Below, piece by piece: positions 1-8,567 of a stretch of DNA of 19,767 bases. The translations under genes were made by a program, and so were the position numbers. The first letter of the stretch is position 1. Each line of letters opens with the position of its first letter. The DNA is from Actinocrinis sp046724665 (GTDB taxonomy: Bacteria; Actinomycetota; Actinomycetes; Streptomycetales; Catenulisporaceae). Location: NCBI GenBank assembly GCA_046724665.1, contig JBKOWZ010000267.1, forward strand, positions 1 through 19,767. The letters run 5' to 3'. Under the pieces are notes generated by a model. That model was not told the origin of the DNA and did not search any database. It saw nothing but the letters and a program-made list of their open reading frames with translations.

Positions 1-374
1 GCCAGGAACAGCGCGGACAGCCCGACGATCACCGCCAGCCCCGGCAGGATGAAGCACAGTCCGCCGACGACCGCCCCAGATGCGCCGCGCAGCCGCCACG
101 CGCACAGGATGGCGAGCTGGGTCGAGGCGGGCCCGGGCAGCAGGCCGGTCGCGGCGATGCCGTCCTCGAACTCGTCCGCCGACAGCCAGCGCCGCTCCTC
201 CACGCACAGCCGGCGCAGCAGCGCGATGTGCGCCGGCGGCCCGCCGAAGCCGAGGCAGCCGATCCGCGTCCACTCCCGCGCGATCACCGACAGCCCGATC
301 CGCTCCCGGGCGGCCGCGGCGGGCGCCTGCTGCGTCAGCGGATTGATCACGGGCGAGTCCTCGGCGGTAGGCAT
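1..374 (-). CDS. chrA: Chromate transporter (ChrA/CHR family), N-terminal part
   Basis: The minus strand reads from ATG at 374 without a stop to the window edge, giving about 124 residues. CHR-family features are visible: FGGPPAHI at about residues 43-50, LLPGPASTQLAI at about 78-89, then a glycine-rich hydrophobic segment (about 97-124) that looks like the first membrane helices. In characterised members this family exports chromate, often with sulfate-linked regulation; the substrate here is not shown. The rest of the protein lies beyond position 1. No good ribosome site precedes ATG 374. An in-frame GTG at 350 has GAGGA about 7 nt upstream and could be the true start. The gene is divergent from dhaK; the shared upstream region holds a direct repeat and a palindrome. 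Confidence 0.85.
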   Translation of the reverse strand, partial: MPTAEDSPVINPLTQQAPAAAARERIGLSVIAREWTRIGCLGFGGPPAHIALLRRLCVEERRWLSADEFEDGIAATGLLPGPASTQLAILCAWRLRGASGAVVGGLCFILPGLAVIVGLSALFL

Positions 375-385
375 CTGTGTGAAGA

Positions 386-403
386 CAGACGATGCCAGAC
401 GAT
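386..403. repeat. Direct repeat CAGACGAT x2, 10-bp period, before chrA
   Basis: CAGACGAT occurs at 386-393 and again at 396-403, so the copies sit one helical turn apart. They lie 12-30 bp upstream of the chrA ATG and right next to the palindrome at 407-422. The arrangement suggests a protein-binding site, but no regulator is encoded nearby. Confidence 0.45.
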
Positions 404-406
404 ACC

Positions 407-422
407 CGCTCTTCGAAGAGCG
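407..422. promoter_or_regulatory. 16-bp perfect palindrome in chrA-dhaK intergenic region
   Basis: CGCTCTTCGAAGAGCG is a perfect palindrome in the 159-bp gap between the divergent chrA and dhaK starts. A second TTCGAA core occurs at 446-451. It is a plausible operator for a dimeric repressor acting on chrA, dhaKLM or both. No cognate protein can be named. Confidence 0.45.
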
Positions 423-493
423 CCCTGACGCACGGTGTGTAACGGTTCGAAAGGCGGTCTCTCCAGTGTGTTCTTCGTGTCCGCGCGTGGTGG

Positions 494-517
494 CGCCGCC
501 GCCGCGCGGCGGCGGCG
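494..517. repeat. 24-bp perfect GC palindrome just upstream of dhaK
   Basis: Positions 494-505 and 506-517 are exact reverse complements made of GCC/GGC triplets centred on CG. Two bases further on lies CATAAT (520-525), a possible -10 element, and the dhaK start codon is at 534. The palindrome would sit in the -10/-35 spacer of that promoter, or could fold as a hairpin if transcription starts further upstream. Confidence 0.5.
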
Positions 518-533
518 GGCATAATGTGGAGGC

Positions 534-1526
534 GTGAAAAAGCTGATCAACGCGCCCGACGCCGTGGTCGCCGACGCGCTCGAGGGGCTCGCCGCCGCGC
601 ACCCCTCGCTCGCGGTCGATGTGGAGAACCGGGTCGTGCTGCGCGCGCAGCCGGCACCCTCCGGAAAGGTCGGCCTGGTCAGCGGGGGCGGATCCGGCCA
701 CGAGCCGCTGCACGCCGGGTTCGTCGGCTACGGCATGCTCGACGCGGCCTGCCCCGGCGAGGTGTTCACCTCCCCGGTGCCCGACCAGATGCTCGCCGCC
801 GCGCGGGCGGTGAACGGCGGCGCCGGGGTCCTCCAGATCGTGAAGAACTACACCGGCGACGTGCTCAACTTCCAGATGGCCGCGGAACTGGCCGCCGACG
901 AGGGCATCGAGGTCGTCTCGGTCCTGATCGACGACGACGTCGCGGTCCAGGACTCGCTCTACACCGCCGGGCGGCGCGGTACCGGGGCGACCGTGTTCGC
1001 CGAGAAGATCGCGGGCGCGCTGGCCGAGCGGGGCGCGCCGCTGGCCGAGGTCGCCGCGGTCGCCGAGGAAGTCAACACCCGTACCCGTTCCTTCGGCATA
1101 GCGCTCGGCCCGGCCGTCACGCCGGCCTCCGGCAAGCCGGGCTTCACACTCGAGGAGAGCGAGATCGAGATCGGCGTGGGCATCCACGGCGAGCCGGGCC
1201 GGCTGCGCGGCGCCATCGCTCCCGCCGCCGACCTGGTGCGCACGGCGCTCGACGCGATCGACGACGACATGCCGCTGAGCGGAGACGTCCTGGTGCTGGT
1301 CAACGGCATGGGCGGCACGCCGCTGCTCGAACTCTACGTCGCGTATCGCGAGGTGCACCGGCTGCTCGCCGACAAGGGAGTGCGGATCGCGCGCAACCTG
1401 GTTGGCAACTACATCACCAGCCTGGAGATGCCGGGCTTCTCCCTGACGGTCTGCCGGCTGACCGACCGGCTCGCCGAGCTGTGGGACGCGCCTGTGCAGA
1501 CTCCCGCGCTGCGCTGGGGGCGGTGA
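534..1526 (+). CDS. dhaK: PTS-dependent dihydroxyacetone kinase, substrate-binding subunit DhaK
   Basis: This 330-residue protein is full length for DhaK. It binds dihydroxyacetone covalently through a histidine hemiaminal so that DhaL can transfer phosphate to it. The binding residues known from E. coli are recognisable: GGGSGHEP at 51-58 (His56), NYTGD at 105-109 (Asp109) and GVGIHGEPGR with the substrate-anchoring His218. The start is GTG at 534, because MKKLIN is the conserved beginning of the family. GGAGG at 528-532 is only one base away from that GTG, unusually close; with CATAAT at 520-525 the mRNA may be nearly leaderless. The stop is followed 4 nt later by dhaL, so dhaK is the first gene of a tight dhaKLM operon in the cytoplasmic glycerol/dihydroxyacetone pathway. 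Confidence 0.96.
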   Translation: MKKLINAPDAVVADALEGLAAAHPSLAVDVENRVVLRAQPAPSGKVGLVSGGGSGHEPLHAGFVGYGMLDAACPGEVFTSPVPDQMLAAARAVNGGAGVLQIVKNYTGDVLNFQMAAELAADEGIEVVSVLIDDDVAVQDSLYTAGRRGTGATVFAEKIAGALAERGAPLAEVAAVAEEVNTRTRSFGIALGPAVTPASGKPGFTLEESEIEIGVGIHGEPGRLRGAIAPAADLVRTALDAIDDDMPLSGDVLVLVNGMGGTPLLELYVAYREVHRLLADKGVRIARNLVGNYITSLEMPGFSLTVCRLTDRLAELWDAPVQTPALRWGR

Positions 1527-1530
1527 ACCG

Positions 1531-2223
1531 GTGACATCGGTGAACACCGAAGCGGGCACCGACGGGCCGCTCGCCCTCGACACCGCTTTCTTCGTCGCCT
1601 GGATCACGAAGGCCGCTCAGGCGGTCGAAGCCGACCGGGCACGCCTGAACGAACTCGACGCGGCGATCGGCGACGGCGACCACGGCACCAACCTCGACCG
1701 CGGATTCGCCGGCGTGCTGCGCGTCCTGGACACCACCGACCCGCGCACTCCCGCCACCGTCCTCGCGCTGACCGGCACCACGCTGATCTCGAAGGTCGGC
1801 GGCGCGTCCGGTCCGCTGTACGGAAGCGCGTTCCGGCGCGCGGGCAACGCGCTCGACGACGCGGCGCAGACCGACCTGTCCGGCCTGGCCGCCGCGCTGG
1901 AAGCCGCGCTCGCCGCGATCCGCAAGCTCGGCGCGGCCCGCGACGGCGACAAGACCATGGTCGATGCGCTCGCCCCGGCGGTGGCCGCGCTGAGCCGGGC
2001 CGCCGCCGACGGGGCACCGCTGACCGGCGCGCTGGACGCGGTCGTCGCCGCGGCCGAGGGCGGAGCGCAGGCGACCGTCGGCATGCAGGCCTCGAAGGGC
2101 CGCGCCAGCTATCTGGGACCACGCAGCGTCGGCCATATGGACCCCGGCGCCGCCTCGACGGTGCTGATCCTCACCGCGCTGCGCGACACGGCCGCCGGCG
2201 AGGGTGGTGAGAGCCCTGAGTAA
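1531..2223 (+). CDS. dhaL: Dihydroxyacetone kinase ADP-binding subunit DhaL
   Basis: DhaL holds a tightly bound ADP that receives phosphate from DhaM and passes it to dihydroxyacetone on DhaK. The 230-residue protein has the Mg-ADP loop AAIGDGDHGTN (about 45-54), with acidic residues at 43, 48 and 50, the segment GGASGPLYGSAF (90-101), DGDKTMVDAL (138-147) and the C-terminal SKGRASYLGPRSVGHMDPGA (188-207). All are hallmarks of the family. Translation starts at GTG 1531, 4 nt after the dhaK stop, implying translational coupling. Its 3' end overlaps the dhaM reading frame by 20 nt. The first ~15 residues look like a variable tail. Confidence 0.95.
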   Translation: MTSVNTEAGTDGPLALDTAFFVAWITKAAQAVEADRARLNELDAAIGDGDHGTNLDRGFAGVLRVLDTTDPRTPATVLALTGTTLISKVGGASGPLYGSAFRRAGNALDDAAQTDLSGLAAALEAALAAIRKLGAARDGDKTMVDALAPAVAALSRAAADGAPLTGALDAVVAAAEGGAQATVGMQASKGRASYLGPRSVGHMDPGAASTVLILTALRDTAAGEGGESPE

Positions 2224-2758
2224 GGAGCGGGCCTCCGCCCTCGCCGAAGCGACCGTCCCCGACGCGGTGACCTCGCCCCCGGCCACGTTCCCCACGCAGA
2301 CGACCGCGTCGGAGCCGATCACCGCCACCGCCGCCGAGTCGGGCCCCACGCGGCCGCAGGGCGGCCCGCTGGTCGGAATCGTGCTGGTCTCGCACAGCGA
2401 CCTGCTCGCCGAGGGCGCCGCGCAGCTGGCCCGGCAGCTCGGCGGCGGCGAAGTGCCGGTGGAGGCGGCCGGGGGACTGCCCGACGGCGGCATCGGCACC
2501 AGCGTCGAGCTGATCGAGCAGGCGGTGCGCGCCGCGGACCGCGGGGCGGGCGTCGTCGTGCTCGCCGACCTCGGCAGCGCGGTACTGACCGTCCGATTCC
2601 TGCTCGACGACGTGGACGCCCTCGCGGACACAGTCATCCTGGCCGACGCGCCGTTCGTCGAGGGCGCGGTCTCGGCCGTCGTCGCCGCCTCGTCGGGCGC
2701 CGACGCCGAGGCGGTGCGCGCCGCGGCGGAGGAGGCCCGCGACTTCCGCAAGCTCTGA
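2204..2758 (+). CDS. dhaM: DhaM: EIIA-like phosphocarrier of dihydroxyacetone kinase, single domain
   Basis: The EIIA-like (PTS-EIIA mannose-type fold) domain spans about residues 55-184 and begins GIVLVSHS, with His64 as the expected phospho-acceptor. GGLPDGGIGTS (about 85-95) and the ADLGSAVLT segment follow the family pattern. In enterobacteria DhaM continues into HPr and EI-like domains. Here the protein ends after the EIIA part (184 residues), so phosphate must come from separate PTS EI and HPr. An alanine/threonine/proline-rich stretch of about 54 residues precedes the domain and looks disordered. The start is uncertain: GTG 2204 and GTG 2207 are adjacent, both overlapping dhaL, with poor ribosome sites. 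It is the third gene of dhaKLM. Confidence 0.88.
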   Translation: MVRALSKERASALAEATVPDAVTSPPATFPTQTTASEPITATAAESGPTRPQGGPLVGIVLVSHSDLLAEGAAQLARQLGGGEVPVEAAGGLPDGGIGTSVELIEQAVRAADRGAGVVVLADLGSAVLTVRFLLDDVDALADTVILADAPFVEGAVSAVVAASSGADAEAVRAAAEEARDFRKL

Positions 2759-2815
2759 GAGGCGGCGCGGCACGGGAAGCCGTTCGCACGGCCGAGCCGG
2801 CACGCGGGCCGTGGC

Positions 2816-3388
2816 ATGCTGGGTCGGGTGACAGTGAACGTCGTCATCGAACCCGCCGCCGACCACCCCGAGCTGCTGGCCGCCCCCACCGCCAAGGCCC
2901 TGGCCGAGCTTGCCGCGACCCTCCCGCTCGACCAGGTCGGCGTCGGCGCCATCGACCCCGCCCTCGCGGACACCGCGGCCTTCTGCGCCGAATACGGCGT
3001 CGGCCTGCACGAATCGGCCAACTGCGTGGTCGTCGCCGCCAGGCGGGCCGGCGAGACCACCTACGCGGCCTGCCTCGTGCTGGCCACCACCCGGGCCGAC
3101 ATCAACGGCCTGGCCCGCCGCCACCTCGGCGCCCGCAAGATCTCCTTCGCGCCGATGGACGACGCCGTGGCGCTGACGGGCATGGAGTACGGCGGCATCA
3201 CCCCGGTCGGCCTGCCCGCCGACTGGCCGGTCTTGATCGACGACGCCGTGGCCGCCGCGCCGCGCGTGGTCGTCGGCTCGGGCGTGCGCGGCTCGAAGCT
3301 CTGGCTGCCCGGCTCCGCGCTCACGCGGCTGCCGAACGCCGTCGTGCTGCCCGGCCTCGGAATGGCGCAGCCGGGCAGCGGTGCGTAG
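2816..3388 (+). CDS. YbaK/ProX-fold protein (possible aminoacyl-tRNA deacylase)
   Basis: The protein is 190 residues, with a tRNA_edit (YbaK) fold over about residues 55-180: ESANCVVVAA, a CLVLATTRADINGLARRHLG strand-helix segment, KISFAPMDDAVALTGMEYGGITPVG (108-132) and a C-terminal VVVGSG...LWLPGSAL. Relatives hydrolyse mischarged tRNAs (for example Cys-tRNA-Pro) in trans. The lysine usual in the K-[ST]-L motif appears as Asn69 (SANC), so classical activity is uncertain. The N-terminal ~50 residues are a family-specific extension. ATG 2816 is used here; GTG 2828 is an alternative. It lies 57 nt after dhaM on the same strand and may be an independent gene. It converges with the LLM oxidoreductase gene. 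Confidence 0.82.
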   Translation: MLGRVTVNVVIEPAADHPELLAAPTAKALAELAATLPLDQVGVGAIDPALADTAAFCAEYGVGLHESANCVVVAARRAGETTYAACLVLATTRADINGLARRHLGARKISFAPMDDAVALTGMEYGGITPVGLPADWPVLIDDAVAAAPRVVVGSGVRGSKLWLPGSALTRLPNAVVLPGLGMAQPGSGA

Positions 3389-3392
3389 CAGG

Positions 3393-3404
3393 CACCTGAC
3401 GGTG
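3393..3404. terminator. Small hairpin between convergent genes (weak)
   Basis: CACC (3393-3396) and GGTG (3401-3404) form a short stem with a TGAC loop followed by TTT on the plus strand, in the 27-bp gap between two convergent genes. The stem is short, so this is a weak terminator candidate for the YbaK-like gene. Confidence 0.25.
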
Positions 3405-3415
3405 TTTCGGCGCTT

Positions 3416-4411
3416 TCAGTGCAGGGCGGGAATCACGTCCTGGCCGTACGCCCAGAGCGTCTGCTCCGGCTGGTCGTGCATGAGGTAGATCGCGAACTGG
3501 TCCACGCCGAGCTCCGCCAGCTCGGCCAGCCGGTCGACGTGCGCCGAGGCGGGGCCGAGCAGGCAGAACCGGTCCACGATCTCGTCCGGCACGAACTGCG
3601 TGGACGGATTGCCCGCCCGGCCGTGGTGCGCGTAGTCGTAGCCCTCGCGGCCCTTGATGTACTGCGTCAGCGCCTTGGGCACCGGGCCGTCCGCGCCGTA
3701 GCGGGCGACGAGGTCGGCCACGTGGTTGCCGACCATGCCGCCGAACCAGCGGGTCTGCTCGCGCGCGTGGGCCAGGTCCTCGCCGACGTACGCCGGGGCG
3801 GAGACGCAGACCGTGATGCCGTCCGGGTCGCGTCCCGCCTCCTTGGCCGCCTCGCGCACGGTGCCGATCGTCCAGCGCGCGATGTCGGGGTCCGCGCACT
3901 GCAACACGAAACCGTCCGCCTGCTCGCCGACCAGCTTGAGCGCCTTGGGGCCGTAGGCGGCCATCCACATCGGCAGCCGGCCGCCCTTGACCCACGGGAT
4001 GCGCACCGTGGTCTCGCCCAGCCGCGTCTCGCGGCCCTCGGCCAGGTCCTTGACCGCGCGCATGCACGCGCTGACCGAGGCCAGCGTCTCCGGCTTGCGG
4101 CCGATCACCCGCAGCGCCGAGTCGCCGCGGCCGATCCCGCAGATCGTCCGGTTGCCGTACATGTCGTTGAGCGTCGCGAACAGCGAGGCGAGCACCGACC
4201 AGTCGCGGGTGCCCGGATTGGTCACCAGCGGACCGACCCGCATCCGCTCGGTGGCGGCCAGGATCCGCGAGTAGATCACGAACGGCTCCTGCCACAGCAC
4301 CGTCGAGTCGAAGGTCCAGCCGTAGCCGAATCCCAGCTGCTCGGCCTGCCGCATCGTGTCGATCAGCCGCGTGGCCGGCGGATCGGTCTGCAACACGACG
4401 CCGAAGTCCAT
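3416..4411 (-). CDS. LLM-class F420-dependent oxidoreductase of hydantoin/pyrimidine operon
   Basis: A 331-residue luciferase-like (LLM) TIM-barrel oxidoreductase starting MDFGVVLQTDPP. Recognisable features are GYGWTFDS (about 29-36), the RMRVGPLVTNPGTRDWSVLAS region (about 57-77), GIGRGDSALRVIGRKP (about 92-107) and PMWMAAYGPKAL (about 147-158). The sequence resembles the F420-using subgroup that is habitually encoded beside dihydropyrimidinase in actinomycetes; its reaction is not established. The start at 4411 has a strong upstream AAAGGGAGG. It begins 14 nt after the dihydropyrimidinase stop and is the last gene of a four-gene minus-strand operon. By context it may act on a dihydropyrimidine, hydantoin or downstream semialdehyde (inference). 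An FMN-using member cannot be excluded. Confidence 0.88.
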   Translation of the reverse strand: MDFGVVLQTDPPATRLIDTMRQAEQLGFGYGWTFDSTVLWQEPFVIYSRILAATERMRVGPLVTNPGTRDWSVLASLFATLNDMYGNRTICGIGRGDSALRVIGRKPETLASVSACMRAVKDLAEGRETRLGETTVRIPWVKGGRLPMWMAAYGPKALKLVGEQADGFVLQCADPDIARWTIGTVREAAKEAGRDPDGITVCVSAPAYVGEDLAHAREQTRWFGGMVGNHVADLVARYGADGPVPKALTQYIKGREGYDYAHHGRAGNPSTQFVPDEIVDRFCLLGPASAHVDRLAELAELGVDQFAIYLMHDQPEQTLWAYGQDVIPALH

Positions 4412-4425
4412 CTCCCGCCTCCCTT

Positions 4426-5829
4426 TCAGACCAGGTACTGGGACAGGCCGCGGGTGAGGAACCGGCCGTGGCCCGCCTTGCCGTGGAACGCGCCGTCGCG
4501 GATCACCACCGCGCCGCGGGAGAGCACCGTCTCGACCCGGCCGGTGAGCTCCATGCCTTCATACGCCGAGTAGTCGACGTTCATGTGGTGCGTCTCGGCG
4601 CTGATGGTCTGGCGCGCGGCCGGGTCGTAGACCACGATGTCGGCGTCCGCGCCGGGGGCGATCACGCCCTTGCGGCCGTAGAGCCCGAACATGCGCGCCG
4701 GCGTGGTCGAGGTGAGCTCCACCCAGCGCTCCTTGGAGATCCGGCCGGCCGCGACGCCCTGGAAGATCAGGTCCATCCGGTGCTCGACGCCGGGCATGCC
4801 GTTCGGGATCTTGGAGAAGTCGCCGCGGCCGAGCTCCTTCTGGTCCTTGAAGCAGAACGGGCAGTGGTCCGTGGACACGACGGACAGGTCGTTGCTGCGC
4901 AGGCCCTTCCACAGCGCGTCGCCGTGCTCGCGCGGCCGCAGCGGCGGGGAGGCGACGTACTTGGCGCCCTCGAAGCCGGGCTTGGCGAGGTCCTCCAGGG
5001 CCAGGTACAGGTACTGCGGGCAGGTCTCGGCGAACACGTTCTGCCCGGTGTCGCGCGCCGCGGTGACCGCGTCGAGGGCCTGCGACGCGGTGAGGTGCAC
5101 GATGTACAGCGGCGCGCCGCTGACCTTCGCCAGCTGGATCGCGCGGTGCGTCGCCTCGCCCTCCAGCTCCGGCGGCCGGGTCAGGCCGTGGTACACCGGC
5201 TCGCCGTGGCCCTCGGCCAGCGCCTGCGCGACCAGCCGGTCGATCGCGATGCCGTTCTCGGCGTGCATCATGATCACCGCGCCGTTGGCCCGTGCGCGCT
5301 GCATCGCCAGGAAGATGTCGCCGTCGGTGGAGTAGAACACCCCGGGGTACGCCATGAACATCTTGAAGCTGGTGACCCCGGCGGCGACCGCGGCGTCCAT
5401 CTCCTTGAGCGTGTCGTCGTTGACGTCCGAGACGATCGCGTGGAAGCCGTAGTCGATCGCGCAGTTGCCGTCGGCCTTGGCGTGCCAGGCGTCGATCCCG
5501 GCCAGCAGCGAGCCGCCCTTGGTCTGCACCGCGAAATCGACGATCGTCGTCGTGCCGCCCCACGCCGCCGCGATCGTTCCGGTCTCGAAGGTGTCGGAGG
5601 CGAAGGTGCCGCCGAACGGCAGCTCCATGTGCGTGTGCACGTCGATGCCGCCGGGCAGCACGTACTTCCCGGACGCGTCGATCTGCGTGTCGGCGCTCGC
5701 CTTCCACGACCGCGCGAGCTCGCCGGCCGGGTCCGCGAGGGCCGCCACGGTCTCGCCCTCGACCAGGACGTCGGCGGGCACCGAGCCGGTCGCCGACAGC
5801 AGCAGGCCGGAGTGGATCAGGGTACTCAT
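4426..5829 (-). CDS. hydA: Dihydropyrimidinase / D-hydantoinase
   Basis: A 467-residue amidohydrolase that opens the ring of dihydropyrimidines or hydantoins to N-carbamoyl amino acids. The binuclear metal site is intact: DVHTH (His65, His67), the carbamylated lysine in SFKMFMAYPG (Lys156), MMHAENG (His189), YIVHLTAS (His245) and STDHCPF (Asp321). The length is usual for the family. The start is ATG 5829 (MSTLIHSGLL), with GAGAGGCGAG upstream. A longer open frame continues 5' to 6567 but only in shadow sequence over the nitrilase gene. It sits between the nitrilase gene (14-nt gap) and the LLM oxidoreductase gene (14-nt gap), so the three are almost certainly co-transcribed. Confidence 0.95.
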   Translation of the reverse strand: MSTLIHSGLLLSATGSVPADVLVEGETVAALADPAGELARSWKASADTQIDASGKYVLPGGIDVHTHMELPFGGTFASDTFETGTIAAAWGGTTTIVDFAVQTKGGSLLAGIDAWHAKADGNCAIDYGFHAIVSDVNDDTLKEMDAAVAAGVTSFKMFMAYPGVFYSTDGDIFLAMQRARANGAVIMMHAENGIAIDRLVAQALAEGHGEPVYHGLTRPPELEGEATHRAIQLAKVSGAPLYIVHLTASQALDAVTAARDTGQNVFAETCPQYLYLALEDLAKPGFEGAKYVASPPLRPREHGDALWKGLRSNDLSVVSTDHCPFCFKDQKELGRGDFSKIPNGMPGVEHRMDLIFQGVAAGRISKERWVELTSTTPARMFGLYGRKGVIAPGADADIVVYDPAARQTISAETHHMNVDYSAYEGMELTGRVETVLSRGAVVIRDGAFHGKAGHGRFLTRGLSQYLV

Positions 5830-5843
5830 GCGCGTCTCGCCTC

Positions 5844-6686
5844 TCAGGCCTCGGTCAGCGGGCCGTAGGTCTCCGGGCGCCGGTCCCGGTAGAACGCCCA
5901 CAGGTCGCGCACCTCCTGGAGTTGCCCCATGTCCAGGTCGCGCACGACGATCTCCTCCTCGGTGTCCGAGGCGGCGTCGCCGATCAGCTGGCCGCGCGGA
6001 TCGACGAAGTAGGACTGGCCGTAGAAGTCGTTGTCGCCCAGCGGCTCCACGCCGACGCGGTTGATCGCGCCGATGAAGTACTCGTTGGCCACGGCCGCCG
6101 CCGGCTGCTCGAGCCGCCACAGGTACTGCGACAGGCCCCTGCTGGTCGCCGAGGGGTTGAACACGATGCGCGCCCCGGCCAGGCCGAGCGCCCGCCAGCC
6201 CTCGGGGAAGTGCCGCTCGTAGCAGATGTAGACCCCGATCCGGCCGACCGCCGTGTCGAACACCGGGTAGCCGAGGTTGCCCGGCCGGAAGTAGAACTTC
6301 TCCCAGAAGCCGCGCACCTGCGGGATGTGGTTCTTGCGGTGCCTGCCGAGGAAGGTGCCGTCCGCGTCGATCACCGCGGCGGTGTTGTAGTACACCCCGG
6401 CCTGCTCGTGCTCGTACATCGGCACGACGAGCACCACGCCGTTCTCCCTGGCGACCTCCTGCATCAGCCGGGTGGTCGGGCCGTCCGGGATCGCCTCGGT
6501 GTAGGAGAAGTACTCGCCCTCCTGCACCTGGCAGAAGTAGGGCCCGTAGAAGAGCTCCTGCAAGCACACCACCTGCGCGCCCTGCGCCGCGGCCGCCTGT
6601 ACGTGCGCGACCGCGTTCTCCACCATCGTCTTCTTCTCACCGGTCCACTTCTGCTGGACCAGCGCCGCCCTGACGATCTCCGACAC
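5844..6686 (-). CDS. Nitrilase-superfamily amidohydrolase, probable beta-ureidopropionase
   Basis: A 280-residue carbon-nitrogen hydrolase with the Glu-Lys-Cys triad in place: LQELFYGPYF (Glu44), GRHRKNHIP (Lys118) and VYICYERHFPE (Cys155), plus the supporting GFWEKFYFRPG (Glu129). This subgroup (N-carbamoylputrescine / N-carbamoyl-beta-alanine amidohydrolases) releases CO2 and ammonia from N-carbamoyl compounds, which is the step after dihydropyrimidinase. The start is GTG 6686, preceded by GGTGAG 6 nt upstream. The gene sits between the permease and dihydropyrimidinase genes on the minus strand. Context favours N-carbamoyl-beta-alanine as substrate over carbamoylputrescine, but the sequence alone does not decide. 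Confidence 0.92.
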   Translation of the reverse strand: MSEIVRAALVQQKWTGEKKTMVENAVAHVQAAAAQGAQVVCLQELFYGPYFCQVQEGEYFSYTEAIPDGPTTRLMQEVARENGVVLVVPMYEHEQAGVYYNTAAVIDADGTFLGRHRKNHIPQVRGFWEKFYFRPGNLGYPVFDTAVGRIGVYICYERHFPEGWRALGLAGARIVFNPSATSRGLSQYLWRLEQPAAAVANEYFIGAINRVGVEPLGDNDFYGQSYFVDPRGQLIGDAASDTEEEIVVRDLDMGQLQEVRDLWAFYRDRRPETYGPLTEA

Positions 6687-6726
6687 GCTCAGCTCACCAT
6701 GCCTTTCAGAATCAATGAGAAGGTGC

Positions 6727-8259
<1,533 letters not shown>

Positions 8260-8377
8260 GGCGGTGCTCCGATCGCGAAAGTGCCGGTGGAGGGCGTAAT
8301 GATGCCCTATCCCGCCGATCGGCACACGACGCGCCGCGCTAAATCTTCCCGACGCCGCGCGCCGCGTTCCGGAACCG

Positions 8378-8406
8378 AGCGTAGTAACACTGACACCCGG
8401 CGTCGA
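8378..8406 (-). promoter_or_regulatory. Putative promoter of NCS1-nitrilase-hydA-LLM operon
   Basis: On the minus strand TCGACG (8406-8401) and TACGCT (8383-8378) are separated by exactly 17 bp, close to the actinomycete TTGACN and TANNNT consensus. Transcription would start near 8371, leaving a leader of about 110 nt before ATG 8259. The call rests on pattern only. Confidence 0.4.
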
Positions 8407-8535
8407 TGGTTCGTGCCTTTCTCCAGCGATTCACGCGTGCCTCAGGGTGCGACTTCACCCGCATCCCGGGGCGGGCTCGCGGGCGTTGGCGATAACTCCA
8501 ATGGCGGTAGCGTTACGCACCCCCAGCGCACACGA

Positions 8536-8551
8536 TGTGACGTGCGTCACG
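8536..8551. promoter_or_regulatory. CRP-like binding site (TGTGA-N6-TCACG)
   Basis: TGTGA (8536-8540), six bases, then TCACG (8547-8551) matches the CRP/FNR consensus TGTGA-N6-TCACA at 9 of 10 positions. It also fits GTG-N6-GNCAC as described for actinomycete Crp. It lies about 280 bp upstream of the permease start and 17 bp past the MFS stop. It is also the core of a larger inverted repeat, GCGCAC (8526-8531) and GTGCGC (8551-8556), that could instead be a terminator for the MFS gene. Confidence 0.45.
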
Positions 8552-8567
8552 TGCGCCGCTTCCGTCG

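Larger units (their letters stand above)
8260..8567. other. Intergenic region between permease start and MFS stop (308 bp)
   Basis: No convincing gene lies here. It holds the 5' region of the permease operon: a promoter-like pair at 8378-8406 and, at the far end, a nested inverted repeat at 8526-8556 that contains a CRP-like site. The section at about 8340-8400 is locally less GC-rich than the flanking genes. Confidence 0.6.

Noticed and set aside
2759..2815. Terminator hairpin after dhaM
   Set aside because: Only scattered 4-bp arms such as GCCG/CGGC (2779-2792) were found, with no continuous stem or T-tract.
1414..3060. Very long minus-strand open frame across dhaL, dhaM and the YbaK-like gene
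   Set aside because: It lies antisense to genes with clear family motifs and has Ala/Arg/Ser-rich composition typical of shadow frames in GC-rich DNA.
5830..6567. In-frame 5' extension of the dihydropyrimidinase frame
   Set aside because: The family begins at MSTLIHSG (ATG 5829). The extension covers the nitrilase gene in another frame and has no family similarity.
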